This document shows, piece after piece, positions 10,640 through 22,721 of a DNA stretch of 64,000 bases. The position numbers and the translations under genes are program-made. The stretch is from Chamaecyparis obtusa (taxonomy: Eukaryota; Streptophyta; Pinopsida; Cupressales; Cupressaceae). Under the pieces are notes generated by a model. That model had not been told where the DNA came from, searched no databases, and saw nothing but the letters and a program-made list of their open reading frames with translations. The stretch is from NCBI GenBank assembly GCA_027943335.1, contig BSBK01003554.1, positions 372,001 through 436,000 on the forward strand, given 5' to 3'. How positions within the stretch are numbered: position 1 is the first letter of the stretch; every line of letters begins with the position of its first letter.

Positions 10640-13128
10640 CGCTTAAGCATGAAATCAATGATCTTTGTGGGGTCATATCTCAGAGCTCGTGCAAGGTAGC
10701 ATCAATCCATCAATTGCTATGGGACCATGTTGTTGGGGCCTACAAAAGCCTGTCTCAGTTTTCAGAGATTCAACTTCATTTAAATTTGGCAACACATTCT
10801 CGGTCAATGTCAGAACACACAGTGTTCCTCAATTCAAACGGCCAACATTCTGTATCCTTCCAACTGTCAGTCGTAGCAATGAACCATCTATTGTAATAGC
10901 TCCAAATGGCTAGGTAAATGCTAGTAGAAACCTTGTTCACCACACACAATTGTTCGATCCCCGCCAAAAACTCCAGGCTGAACTGTCCCTTAAGGTCACT
11001 TAAGCATGAAATCATCGATCTTTGCGGGGTCATATCTTGGAGCTCGTGTGAGGTAGCATCAATCTGTCAATTGCTACAAGACCGTGTTGTCAAGGCCTAC
11101 AAAAGCCTATCTCTATTTTTAGAGATTCAACTTCATTTATATTTGGCAATACATTCTCGATCGATGTCAGAATGCATAGTGTTCCTCAGTTCAAATGGCC
11201 AACATTGAGTATCCTTCCAACCGTCGGTCGTAGCAATCAAACCATTTATTCCAATAGCTCTAAATGGCTTGGTAAATTCTAGTGGCAATCTTGTTCACCA
11301 CGCACAGTCGTTCGATCCTCACCGACAACTCCAGGCCGAAGTGTCCCTCAAGGTCGCTTAAGCATGAAATTATCAATCTTTATGGGGTCATATCTTGGAC
11401 CTCGTGCTAGGTAGCATCGATCTATTAGTTGCTATAGGACCGTGTTGCCAGGGCCTACAAAAGCCTATCTCAATTTTTAGAGATTCAAGTTTGTTTAAAT
11501 TTGGCAACACATTCTCGGTCAATGTCAGAACACACAGTGTTCCTTAGTTTAAACATCCAACATTGCGTATCCTTCCAACTGTTAGTCGTAGTAACAAACT
11601 ATTTGTTCCAACAGCTTTGAATGGCTAGGTAAACACTAATGGCAACCTCATTCACCACGCACAGTCGTTTGATCCCCGCCGACAACTCTGGGTCGAAGTG
11701 TCCCTCAAGGTCACTTAAGCATGAAATCAGCGATCTTTACAGGGTCATATCTCAGAGCTCGTGTGAGGTAGCATCGAGCCATGAGTTTCTACAGGACCGT
11801 GCTACCGGGGCCTACAAAAGCCTGTCTCAGTTTTCAGAGATTCAATTTCATTTAAATTTGGAAACACATTCTCAGTCGATGTCAGAATGCACAGTGTTCC
11901 TCTATTCAAATGACCAATGTTGCATATCCTTCCAACCATCAGTCGTAACAATGAACTTTTTATTCCAATAGCTCCAAATGGCTGGGTAAATGCTAGTGGG
12001 AACCTCATTCCGCACACACGGCCATTCGAACCCCGCCGACGACTTCGGGCTGAAGTGTCCCTCAAGGTTGCTTAAGCATGAAATTAGATATCTTTGCAGG
12101 GTCATATCTTGGAGCTTGTGTGAGGTAGCATCGATCTTTCAGTTGCTACAGGATCGTGTTTTCAAGGCCTACAAAAGTCTATCTCAGTTTTTAAAGATTC
12201 AACTTTGTTTATATTTGGAAACACATTCTCAGTCGATATTAGAACTCATAGTGTTCCTCAGTTCAAATGACTAACGTTGCGTATCTTTCCAACTGTCGGT
12301 TGTAGCATGGAACTATCTATTCCAACAACTCCAAATGGCTAGGTAAACGCTAGGGGAAACCTCATTCGGCACACATAGCCGTTCGAACCCCGATGACAAA
12401 TCCGGGCTAAAGTGTCCCTCAAGGTCGCTTAAGCATGAAATGAGTGATCTTTGAGGGGTTATATCTCAGAGCTTGTGCGAGGTAGCATCGATCTATCAGT
12501 TGCTACGGGATCGTGTTACCAAGGCCTACAATATCCTGTCTTGATTTTCAGAGATTCAAGTTCATTTAAATTTGGAAACACATTCTCGGTCGATGTCAGA
12601 ACTCACAGTGTTCCTCAGTTCAAATGACCAACGTTGCTTATCTTTCCAGCCATCAGTTGTAGCAATGAACCGTCTGTTCTAACAATTCCAAATGGTTCGG
12701 TAAATGCTAGGGGAAATATTTTTCGACACACATAGTCATTCAAACCTCACCGATGACTCCGGGCTGAAGTGTCCCTCAAGGTCGCTTAAGCATGAAATCA
12801 ATGATCTTTACGGGGTCATATCTCGGAGCTCATGCGAGGTAACATCGATCCGTTAGGTGCTACGAGATCATGTTGTCGAGGCCTACAATATTCTATCTCA
12901 GTTTTTAGAGATTCAAGTTTGTTTAAAATTGGAAACACATTCTTGGTCGATGTCAGAATGCACAGTGTTCCTCAGTTCAAATGACCAACATTGCGTATCT
13001 TTCAAACCATCAGTCATAGCATTGAACCGTTTGTTCCATCAACTTTGAATGGATGACTAAATGCTATTGACAACCTTTTTTGGCACACATAGTCATTTGA
13101 ATGCCACCGACCACTCCGGGCAAGCAAT
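10640..13128. repeat. Tandem array, seven 357-bp units
   Basis: The block CTTAAGCATGAAAT recurs at 10642, 10999, 11357, 11714, 12071, 12428 and 12785, giving spacings of 357, 358, 357, 357, 357 and 357 bases. Units are clearly homologous throughout (GGTCATATCT, AGGTAGCATC, TTCAGAGATTCAA, GTGTTCCTC, GTCCCTCAAGG) but diverged by scattered substitutions, with almost no indels. The period is a multiple of three, and the plus frame stays open for most of each unit (LKHEI..DL..VISWSSCEVAS), but every unit has stops. No protein family was recognised. Likely a satellite-like expansion within the transposon. Confidence 0.9.
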
Positions 13129-13945
13129 AGGATGAGTGCAAATATGTATTTTAGTGGTTGTCATTAACAATATGTTAGTTAGGGGATAATTAGAAGTTAG
13201 TTTGTAAAAGCATAAGGTTGCACATCCACATCTGCCATAGTAATATTATTAATTAAAGAACTATTGCCAACATTAGGGTACTCACAAATCAAAATAGGCC
13301 TGGTATTGGGGTCAATAGACGACAACCTTGCCATATGTTGCCTCACCTATTCGAGGTCATGTCTTTATATTGTGACTGTCCCGTGGAACATGGAACACAC
13401 CAATGAATATAAATGTTTGATTCCACGTGATCTTGGATAGGTTCTGACGTAGAAATATTACCTTATATTATATTTATATATTTCTGCATTCATTTCACTA
13501 CTTTTTTTATAATTACAATCAAGGAATTGACTGTTATTGAGGACAGTGACTGGCATTTGTAGCATAGTTAGCAAGTTAAACATATATTGATAAACATACA
13601 AGCATAACTATAAGGCATATTATGAAATTTACAAAGCATAAGACATCCACATAAACATAAATTAGTATACATCAATACACCAAATACATGAATTGCATAC
13701 CTAAAACATAAAAAAAAAATATTTGTAGGGCATGACGCCAAATATATATGTCCAATAATGTCATACATTGAATATATTCAATATAGTTAAACTGGATTCC
13801 TTAAAGCCAAATGGATGTACAACGTATCAGTTATACAATATACAAAAAATATGTCCACTAATGCCATATAGGCATACAATCCATATCCCTAATCTAGTCA
13901 TTTCCCGCCAGGGGAAGAAAACAAATCCTGAGCTGTCTTCGATCA
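13129..13945. other. Interval after the tandem array
   Basis: AT-rich non-coding sequence, probably the 3' flank of the minus-strand gene ending at 13946. Nothing else recognisable. Confidence 0.4.
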
Positions 13946-16258
13946 TCATGTCGATGGAGATGCAGTGGATGTTGTAGTCTTCTGAGTGCACTCACTCGTC
14001 CTCCTGTCTAGACTCTTCTGTAGCTCGAGCTGATAAAAAAGAAATTAAGCATCAATAACTAATATACATCAAAATTGAATTATACAATGACAAAATTAAA
14101 TATTCGTTTACCGCTAGCAAATCATCACTATGTTCATCCACTGAAGGCACATGTTGGCGATCTAGAGTAATAAGTCCCTACAACAATGATCAAAATAATA
14201 ATTGAAATACATATATGAATATCATTATAAAATTCAATACAAACTATTAAGTTTACAGTTAAAATTAAGTGATCTCTTTCATACCTTAGTCAGTGCTTTA
14301 GAACTAGCTACTTCTGTAGCTACTCCACGATCCAAAGTATCACGGATAGAAGGAGGAGTCTCTGATGTCAATAACTAAAAATGAAACAAAAAAGTATTAT
14401 GCAGTTATCAAGATTACATATATTTTTTACAACCCTACTAATGAGTAAATGATACCTCTGTGAAGGTTCCACTGCATTCTCTGCTGTGCGGTGTCAAAGT
14501 CGAAGCTCCAACATTCAACTAGTGCACGCGTACATGGGAAATTATAAGATAACCATTCATATAAGAACGTACTACTGACATGTTAATTATAATGCATTAT
14601 TACATATATATCCGTGGACTCAATGGTGACCTCACAAACCCAGGTGAAAGAATGTGATCATCGTGCCTTTGGATTTTGATCATAATTTGTCTAGTAATTT
14701 AGTCATTCATTTATTTATTAATTAAATATAATCAAGTAAATCAAATTAACATACAAATAAAGATACCTCAAGGAAAGTGGCACGATGCCCTTCGTTGTTT
14801 GTTGTGAATGTCGATGGTCCACCAGTGAACATCTAATGCACATGCACAATAAGTTATGATACAATTATTCATATAACTACATAATAATCAAATATGTTAA
14901 TTAAAATGTTTTATTCGATACATACTTGTGGAATTGATGACGATGTGTAGAAGGGGACATGAGGATCATTGCCACTTCCACTGCCACTACCACTGACACT
15001 CTTGCCCTGAATTTTCATCATAATCAATAGATACTAAATTAAATAGTTATTCTTTTATAAATGAAATATGATCAAAGTAATTTAATGAGCTTGGAAATAT
15101 TTACCTGTGTGTCAATACCAAATGTCATATTTAGAAAGCTATCAGTCATCATTCCAGGATCCTCTTCCTCTGTCTCGCCAGTACCATATGTGCACAAGCA
15201 TCCACATGACCAACAAATATGCCCCCTCGAGGATTGACCATGGTCACCCTCAACTAAAGGAGTGGCACACTGAATGAGAGTCTGTGTCAGAGCACTAATC
15301 ATGCCTAGTGTGTCTACCTCTACATGTTCCTTCACAACAGAAGGAATAGTAACATGATCCACCTGTGGCTTGCCAATAGGAGCCCTAGGTGCGTTAGGGT
15401 CACAATGTGGCCCCGCTTGATCAAATGATGACCCCCCTCCTCTACCCTAAGAATCTAGATAGTCAAAATAATTTGGCACCTCCTTGAGTACAAACTCGCA
15501 ATAGAGTTTCCTCAAGAAATATATAGGAACCTCATGATTTCTACAAGGAGGCGAATCAAAGACCATCCACCATCTCTCCCAAAAATTGTTTTTAATGTCT
15601 TCATTTAAGAACCAATGAATTGGGAACCTCATTGTTGTAGTTCTAAGAGTATATGTGTCCCCTGGTTTTTTAAATAGCTTGCAAATGTCATCTTTTGTGA
15701 TTTTTTTCTTTTTTATGTCCGCATAAGATAATTTATTTTCATAATATTATTTTGTTCTTCTCTTTTACCCGCCATAAGTTAATTTTCCAACTAACTGAGC
15801 TTACATGGGTCAAGATTACTTCCAATGATTTTGCAAGTCTTTCCCTTCCGGGATTTGTACCACTAGAATCTTTTAACCTAGTAATTAAAGATTCTAATTC
15901 TTTTTGCCCTCTTTCAATTTGGCTCATCAAATTTTGTTTTGTTCCAGGAGGAGGTTTCTCAATTGGTGGAGGTAATTGAGGTTCATTTTCTTCATTTATT
16001 TCTTCATTCGGTTCTTCATGAGGAGACAGAGGGTTTGATGGAGGGTTTGGTGGAGAGTTTGGGTGAGGGAGATTATTTCTTCCTGGAAATTAAAAAAAGT
16101 AGATTTTAAAATCTTCATTACACAAAAAATTTAAACAATTTTTTTTTTTAACAAAACAAATTGCAATAAAATTAAAATTTTAAAACAAATAAGAGGCATG
16201 GGCTGTAAAAACACTTACCTCTTCTTCCAGATTGAACTTGATGATGTCGTGGAGCCAT
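13946..16258 (-). pseudogene. Multi-exon accessory gene of the large transposon
   Basis: Not recognised as a known family. Predicted exons with GT/AG borders are 16258-16219, 16082-15105, 15006-14926, 14832-14767, 14518-14456, 14374-14285, 14177-14112 and 14029-13946 (stop). The first reads MAPRHHQVQSGRR, joining in phase to a Pro-rich stretch (PHPNSPPNPPSNPLSPHEEP). A predicted helical part follows (QIERGQKELESLITRL), then a Trp-rich block (NFWERWWMVFDSPPCRNHEV), a Cys-containing segment (ICWSCGCLCTYG), and Ser/Thr-rich small exons whose lengths are multiples of three. Two lesions are seen: a frame change near 15740 and TAG near 15447-15449. Position and orientation suggest a second transposon protein; the DNA-binding or partner role is speculative. 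Confidence 0.5.
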
Positions 16259-16299
16259 TTGATGGATGAATGAATGAAAATAATGGATTCACAAGCCAA

Positions 16300-16580
16300 A
16301 AGAAGAGTGTGTGCGCGCTTGGGAAGCCCTTCTTAGCTGCAAACGCGGGTTTGAGGAAAGCAAAATGAGCTTTCCAACCTGCAGCTTTAGCTAAATAGGG
16401 TTTTTTCAGAGCGCATGCGCACTATAGGGTGCACGCGCTTTGAAAAACACTAAAAAAGTTTTTTCAAAGCACGCACACACTTTGTTTTGGATTGCCCAAG
16501 CCTAAGGCTTGGGCAACCATAGGGCATGCACCCTATAGGGAGGGGCGCACGCCCTTTAGGGCATACACGCTATGCGTGAT
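16300..16580. repeat. Right subterminal palindromic zone
   Basis: Contains CGCATGCGC, CACTATAGGGTGCACGCG, CCCAAGCCTAAGGCTTGGGC, TGCACCCTATAGGG and GGGCGCACGCCC, several self-complementary. The left subterminal zone (1580-1775) carries matching themes: CCAAGCCCTTGGGTTGG and GGGCGCACGCCC. Probably transposase-recognition or end-structure sequence. Confidence 0.55.
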
Positions 16581-16587
16581 GGGGGAC

Positions 16588-16638
16588 CAAAAAGAAAAGT
16601 GGCATCTTTTTGGTCCCCCATCTTTGTGCATATACCCT
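16588..16638 (-). repeat. Terminal inverted repeat, right
   Basis: The reverse complement reads AGGGTATATGCACAAAG, then ATGGGGGACCAAAA and AGATGCCACTTTT. It pairs with 786-840. TAC follows at 16639-16641. Confidence 0.65.
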
Positions 16639-16842
16639 TACATCAAGTGAAATGATAGACCAAAAGTGAATTCAATTCAACCAACAGAAATGCCAACAAC
16701 TAGCCTAAACAAATAACCAACAAAGGCAAAACTTGGGAAAATGACCCACAAAAATCCTAAAAAACACAGAGGCCTAAGACTAAAGATCAAGGGGCCTTAA
16801 TCTCCTTCCACTCTCATAACCAAATTAAGTTATAAACAACAA

Positions 16843-16945
16843 AACAAATTGATGTCAATATAGAGACGTGACCAATATAATAATATTAATATGTGAAAGG
16901 TGACCAATGTATAAAAAAAATATTACCAATATAACCAAGTTACAT
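16843..16945. repeat. Direct repeat flanking the large transposon, right copy
   Basis: Same-orientation homologue of about 674-780, starting ACAAATTGATGTCAATATA and containing GGTGACCAAT motifs. It lies just outside the right terminal repeat and just before the resumed LRR sequence. Confidence 0.5.
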
Positions 16946-17117
16946 ATAACCTATGTTTAAATATAACATTTCTCGTATTAAGAGCATAAGTTATATTATA
17001 TAGTTATGTCACAACAATTGATGGGAGATGCTAGACATGGATGACGAACTTAAAACAATTAAACACCATGCAAGTTGTTTAAATATCCAATTTCAATTGG
17101 GACAGAAAGGGAAATAT

Positions 17118-17343
17118 AGATGAAGAGTCTTATAATTTGTTATTTGGACAATTGCAACATATTTGGACAAGCTTCTTCAACAATTTTTAATATTGAAGCA
17201 CTTGAGACACTACAAATGAAAATAAATCAATTGAGTGGAATAGTGAATATTAGTTTCATTCTTTCGAATTTGCTAAAATGGGTAGAGCTTAAAAATAACG
17301 ACATAATTGGAGTTCAAAAGGATGACAATATATTTTTATGGTA
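17118..17343 (+). pseudogene. LRR receptor-like gene fragment (right part)
   Basis: An open frame reads LIICYLDNCNIFGQASSTIF, then INQLSGIV, then LSNLLKWVELKNNDIIG. The spacing of Leu and Asn residues fits plant extracellular LRRs and continues the type of sequence seen at 1-532. Weak receptor-like-protein traces follow: LLDLTRLPKSTSYQSNVPEE near 17590 and WDVQVTYEGLLKFMAF near 17715. Stops and diverged repeats make it a relic. It was probably one gene with 1-532 before the large insertion. Confidence 0.5.
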
Positions 17344-18970
17344 AGTAACATTTGCATTTGTGATATTTATTTCAAGAGCATAAATTCTCTACCACAAGAT
17401 CAACTCAAATTGTACCTAAACACATTCTTATTAAGATACATAATGTTAAGATATTGATTATTACCTATAAACACTGTAAAATCATTTAAATATAAGAGGG
17501 AAACATTATTTCTCTCATTAACTATTAGAACTGTCATATTCATGAAATTTCCACATTTTCCACATTCCATAATGATGTCAAGATTTGGCTTCTAGATTTA
17601 ACTAGACTTCCAAAGTCTACATCATATCAAAGCAATGTGCCAGAGGAAAGCTATGAAACATATGAGATACAATGAGGGAAGAAAAGATGCAGTAAAAATC
17701 TGAAGCTCAATACTGGGACGTGCAAGTAACTTATGAGGGTCTATTGAAATTTATGGCTTTTTCCATCTTTCATAATTGACAGATGCACAAAGATTCAAAG
17801 GCTTGGAGAATAGTCTTAAGACCAAGTTGGTTGTAGACCCAGTGCATCTCTGTTGCTTCCATTTTGACAACATCGACTATCTGAAAATTTCAGTGCAATC
17901 TTTCCCGGTGGATACGACATACTTTACTCAGATAGAGGTCGCTCAGATTAGTTTCACTCTAATCAATCACAACCAGTGTATGTCTTTGAACAAAAGGGAG
18001 TGAATAAAATATATAATTAATTTTTTTTAATGGTCGTCCTTCATTTAAAAGCCTAGTCAACCAATCTTTTTATTGTTCTATAATGCATATAAATAAGGAG
18101 TTGTTTTTTCATAAATATTTTTAATCAATATAATAAGATAAATTCAGATTTTTTTTTAACAAGGTAGACTTTAGAGGAGAATTTTTTTAGAGCGGAATTA
18201 TCCAGTTATATTTTACTATTGAGGAGATGAGAAACACGGTTATATTTTACAATTGAGGAGATGAGAAACACAGAACAAGACAAAATATGACTAGACAAAA
18301 GTATTGAATAAAACATGTAAAAATTTTACTTGAAGAAATATTGCAAAGATATTATGGGAAAGGATCTATCATTTGAGTGCATTCCAACGATTGTGATAGC
18401 AATTGTTGATTTAGTACCCACACGTGTTGATTTAATATCTAATATTTTTTACAACATTGCATCAATAGTTGTGAACTTAAAATTGTTGCTCTTGATGCTA
18501 ACTACCCAGAATTAAATGAAATATATCCCTTCATTCTAAAAGCAACCAATCATGTGATATCACATCCCCTGCACAAGTATGTGCCCTTTTGCATGAGCAT
18601 TGGTCTAACTTATTTTTGGGCTGCTTTGGACACATTGGAAAAAACTGTATTGATGTGGCATCATATTTGATGTTGTGGTCCTCAAACCATAGTTATAAGT
18701 AGGGGACTTTCCAAGTAAGCTACTATAAAACATTGGGAGTGACTTGAAATTTCCACGTAGGATTTTGAGGAGCACAAAGTTAGGATGCTCAACTTTTGGG
18801 TCCTTTCCCCTACAGACAAAAACAAGGTATGCATGTTTTCTTTTCTATTTAATATTGTTCCAAAAATATAAGTTTTTTTGTGGAAAAAAATTGTCACGTT
18901 TAATCTAGGTTGATTTATGCTTAAATATATATGTACATTGATTACATCTATTTGGATGTGATTTAGTTTT
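17344..18970. other. Intergenic or decayed gene sequence
   Basis: Apart from faint LRR-protein traces near 17580-17760, no gene is recognisable. The 75-codon frame at 17776-18003 has no family resemblance I can name. A short duplicated block (CGGTTATATTTTAC..TTGAGGAGATGAGAAACAC) occurs at about 18200 and 18238. Confidence 0.4.
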
Positions 18971-18974
18971 CAAT

Positions 18975-18978
<4 letters not shown>

Positions 18979-19019
<41 letters not shown>
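18979..19019 (+). repeat. (CT)n microsatellite
   Basis: Pure CT dinucleotide tract. The minus-strand RERERE frame across it is an artefact. Confidence 0.95.
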
Positions 19020-19022
<3 letters not shown>

Positions 19023-19400
19023 GGCCAATGGAATTCATATGACTTACCATTTTCAGTTAGCATAATACAACTTGCTAGTTTTTGATTCATCATTTTTATG
19101 CTTTCTAAAGCATTGGTGGTCTATGAATCACCCAACATAACACAAGTTGTTGGCTAGTGGTATTCATATGAATTGCCTTTAACACCTAGTATAATGCAAC
19201 TTGTTAGTTTGTGATCTATCATTTGTATGCTCCTTAAGGATTTGGTGGTCTATGAATCAACCAACATATCATAATTTGTTGGCTAGTGGAATGACTATGA
19301 TGTAATAATACACATTAACCTAGCACAACATAGCTCTTGTTAGATTGTGTACTCATGTACACCTTATGATCAAACTAGCATAATACAACTTGCTAGCGTA
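19020..19400 (+). repeat. Diverged tandem repeat, ~128-bp period
   Basis: TTGGCCAATGGAATTCAT (19021), TTGGCTAGTGGTATTCAT (~19150) and TTGGCTAGTGGAATGACT (~19279) begin successive copies. Each contains ATAATRCAACTTG, a CATTTTTATGCT-like stretch and GGTGGTCTATGAATCA. At least two and a half units; no coding role seen. Confidence 0.7.
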
Positions 19401-21416
19401 TGGGATTCATAATACATGATTTTCATCCATGATCTATGGGGTCTTTGTAATGTGATTACCCCTGGTGATAGAGAAAGATAATGCCTGATTCATGTACCCT
19501 TATTTTTTTGAATTGATTGAGTTCATGCAAGTGTTTGATAAATGCACGCAGTAACTTCTTATGTATGCTTTTTTATATTTTGGCGATGACTCCTAGTACA
19601 ATGCCAAACTTTTATACCAAGGTCTCATTACTTCTTCAACCTTAAGTTTTTTCTCATCTTAGTATGTACATGCTAACATTGTTGTACTCACTTTTTGTTT
19701 CCCATGTCTATTTTTAATACTTCATAATTTCCTTGCATCTATACATTATATTTGCAATGTGTAATCTTCATGCCTTGTGTGTATGAATTGTGTATGTAGC
19801 ATGCATGTTTCATGATTGATTTTAATGTTTACATCATGTATGTTCTTTCCTTCATTGCATGCCTTGTGTGTCTACTTCATGCCATGTATTTTATGTGAAT
19901 AACATTGTGGAATGATAGAATCCTATGTTTGAGGGTTATCACATTGCTTAGTTTAGTAGCATCCTGCCTCTTTAGTGTCTTAAACTCAATTTATCTATAC
20001 TTTATCGTCGATATCAATACAAGCTTATAACCCCATTAAAGTGGTAGTTTTAGCATTAACTTTAGTGTGAGTGCTTAATTATGATTGAGTGTGCCCATTT
20101 TAGGTCTTTTTTTCCAATCATAGTTGAATTCCTTACTTTCAGGCCCTTGAAGCATAGATAATACTAGAACACAATTGCCTAGTGCTAGTATCCCTAATAA
20201 AATATGCCAAACTTCAACACTGAAATGTCAACCTTGCGATATGGTAGAACACAACCTTGTTGTTGGCCTAAACACAAATAGTTATTTTGAAAAGGTATTA
20301 GTTGCATATATATATAATCCCCTTCTCTGATACAAAGGCCTAGATAAAGAATTATCAAATATCATTAAGTGAAATTATATTATCTAGAGAAATCATCAAG
20401 CACATTACGATTTGCACTTGCAATGAAGCTACACCCGAGTATTGTTTGTCGTTTCTTATTATATTGATATTTCCATGCTATGCACTTTAATACTTGAAAG
20501 AATTTAGAGAACTTAATATATTATCACCTCATGTGGGATCTAAGAAAGGGCTTCATATCTAAGGTCACCTCGCTATTACAACATTTATGCTATTTTTTAT
20601 TTATATTTTTCTCCCTTGGGAGTACATGCACTCTTTATCATCATCATTGTTGTTGAGATAGGAACACCAACATGGGGTTTTTTGAGGGAAGCCCCAATAT
20701 AAGACAACCTTTTCCTCTTTTTCATGTGTATAGAAACATATTTGAGAGATGATTGTGATAGAGTTATAGAAAAATAGAGTGGACTATAATAGATACTGTT
20801 GGACTTTGGATTTCATAGAACTTAAAGATGCTAGTGTCCATCACTAGCTTCTAGCCACCTTTGCTCCATTTTTTAGTGATAGGTGTCTAGATCTCTTTTG
20901 ATTCCATTTTTACTTACAAGTTTGCACATCATCAAGATGCAAGCACCTAATATTGGACTAATTTCCTATCAACTACAATTTCAAGTTTCATTTTCCTCTA
21001 TGTATCACCTTCTTAGATCTTCCTTTCATTTATGTCTTTCTATTTTGTATCATCTAAATTTCATTTAATTTACCCAATTTGGTTATCACTAACACAATTG
21101 ATCACATACACGACAATCCTCAACACTTTAACAAATAAATGAACCTAAATAGCTTGACTCTTCCTTGAAAATAATAGTCAAGCCCATCCATATTCTAATG
21201 TTATATGGGAGAAAGATTGATCTAGGGTAATGTCTTAATTAGTCTAAAATCTCTTTTCCCATATGCCACTAGTCTAAGTGTTACAAAATCAATCTTTCTT
21301 AAACAAAAAAGAAAGTTCTTAGTAAATAAAAGCAACTAAAACAATGAGTCTTGATTTTGTTCTTAACACTTCAATTTATTGATAAGTAAGAGATATTTTC
21401 CACAAGAAGTCAAATT
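19401..21416. other. Intergenic sequence
   Basis: About 2 kb of AT-rich sequence without a supported gene. The 61-codon frame at 20883-21068 lacks recognisable domains. Confidence 0.4.
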
Positions 21417-21511
21417 GTGATATTGCTATCAGGATTCAACTGTGTACAGTTTTTGAGTCAAACTCATTGACTCATAAACTGTACACAGTTGAATCCTGGT
21501 AGCAATATCAC
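21417..21511. repeat. 95-bp near-perfect hairpin
   Basis: The left arm GTGATATTGCTATCAGGATT.. and right arm ..AATCCTGGTAGCAATATCAC are inverse repeats of about 44 bases around a short loop (AACTCA). They differ at one clear position plus a base or two at the T run. Each arm matches the terminal part (GATATTGTTATCATGATTCAAC..GAGTCAAACTCATTGA) of the 5S-derived repeats at 22813, 23100 and 27598. The hairpin is therefore two element ends joined head to head. Confidence 0.8.
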
Positions 21512-22721
21512 ACTTTCAATTTATATTTGTTTCAAATTACTTAGATTATCAAATATTCTAATCTCACTAATGTATCTAATTACTATTAATTACTATCATT
21601 TGAATTTGATCTATGACGTGGTTCCATACTATACAATGTTTGTAAATATAATTACAATATTATCTAAAGTCTTTCATTATTATGATCAATATGCTCCATA
21701 ATGCAATGAAACATTAGGAGGGGCGTTCTCTCTTTGAAGTGGCCTTACTTTAAATGCCCTAGTGGACATGTCAAATGTGATAATGATTGTTGCTAGTATT
21801 TAGTGTTCCTGTCAAGCTTACAGTCTTCCCAACTTAAAAATAGTGACTCCACTCATAATCCAATTCCAATCAAGATTTTATAATTACATGATTTAAACTT
21901 AGGAGCCCTTTTCATTGAGATTTTAGATTTCTAATTTGATTCCTCATTGAGCCTTTAGATTTGCTATTCGATACTCAAAAGTATATATATGATGAGTATC
22001 TATCCACATTCGATAAAATACTAAAAACTCACAGAGAAAAGATCTGAAGGGGACCATTATAAATGGTTCTATATTCTATGGTAAGTGGTTTGAATCTAAG
22101 AGCACTTTCCATTTGACCAGTTAAATATGGTAAGATGGATTTTTGCCATTGATCAAAGGCGTAGGAAAAGACAAAGACAATATAAAGCTAATCGAACGCA
22201 GTATATTAATACTTAGAGAATATTGCATCAAACAAGAAGTAGACCTTAACGATGTAAGATTTTTGTGTCTAACATTGAAATCATTACTAGGAAGATATGT
22301 TCAATAAAGCTCTCATGGCTTTCGAATATCAGTAAATAAAAGGCCAAGGAAAGATAATGGATAATATCTTAAAGTAACATTTTCTTGGTCTTTTATGAGT
22401 GGATTGGTTAGAACACGCGGAAGAGACAATAATTGCACTATAATTCATTATACTTCAAGTGAAAGATAAATCAATTATGTGATGCTGCACTTTCAGCCCA
22501 CTTATTATCTCTATGGAATGATTGAGACTGTTAAAGGGAAAGTGGGTAAGTTATATCATTAATGAAAGCTGAGAAAAGAAAGAAATATGGAGGAATGTAG
22601 ACATCTTTTAGGTAATGTTAACAGTGGGTTATAGTAAGGTAAGGTTAACTTTTCTATTGGGGTAGACTGATTTCTTTTATTTAACATTAATCAGTCGTTA
22701 TGTTTCTTTAGTTCATAGAGA
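21512..22721. other. Intergenic sequence
   Basis: No supported gene or recognisable element. AT-rich, with short open frames only. Confidence 0.4.

Larger units (their letters stand above)
786..16638. mobile_element. Large DNA transposon with convergent transposase-like and accessory genes
   Basis: The left end (786-840) and the reverse complement of the right end (16588-16638) share AGGTA..GTGCACAAAGATGGGGG, then CCAAAA and AGATGCCACTTTT, with one roughly 10-base insertion on the left. TAC precedes 786 and follows 16638, a possible 3-bp target duplication. Both subterminal zones carry palindromes built on CGCACGCCCTATAGGG-type sequence. A transposase-like gene starts 1.8 kb from the left end and a multi-exon gene starts 0.4 kb from the right end, both reading inward. 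The interior holds captured-looking gene pieces and a tandem array. The boundaries rest on sequence read by eye; an alternative is two unrelated insertions sharing an end family. Confidence 0.6.

Noticed and set aside
10636..13048. Open frames of 60-110 codons in the 357-bp array as real genes
   Set aside because: Every unit has stops at the same places, no start context or family match is evident, and both strands offer similar frames.
10640..13128. CRISPR-like array
   Set aside because: Units are contiguous 357-bp repeats without short repeats and unique spacers, and the genome is a plant.
17776..18003. 75-codon frame as a gene
   Set aside because: No recognisable domain or splice context; it lies in decayed LRR-gene surroundings.
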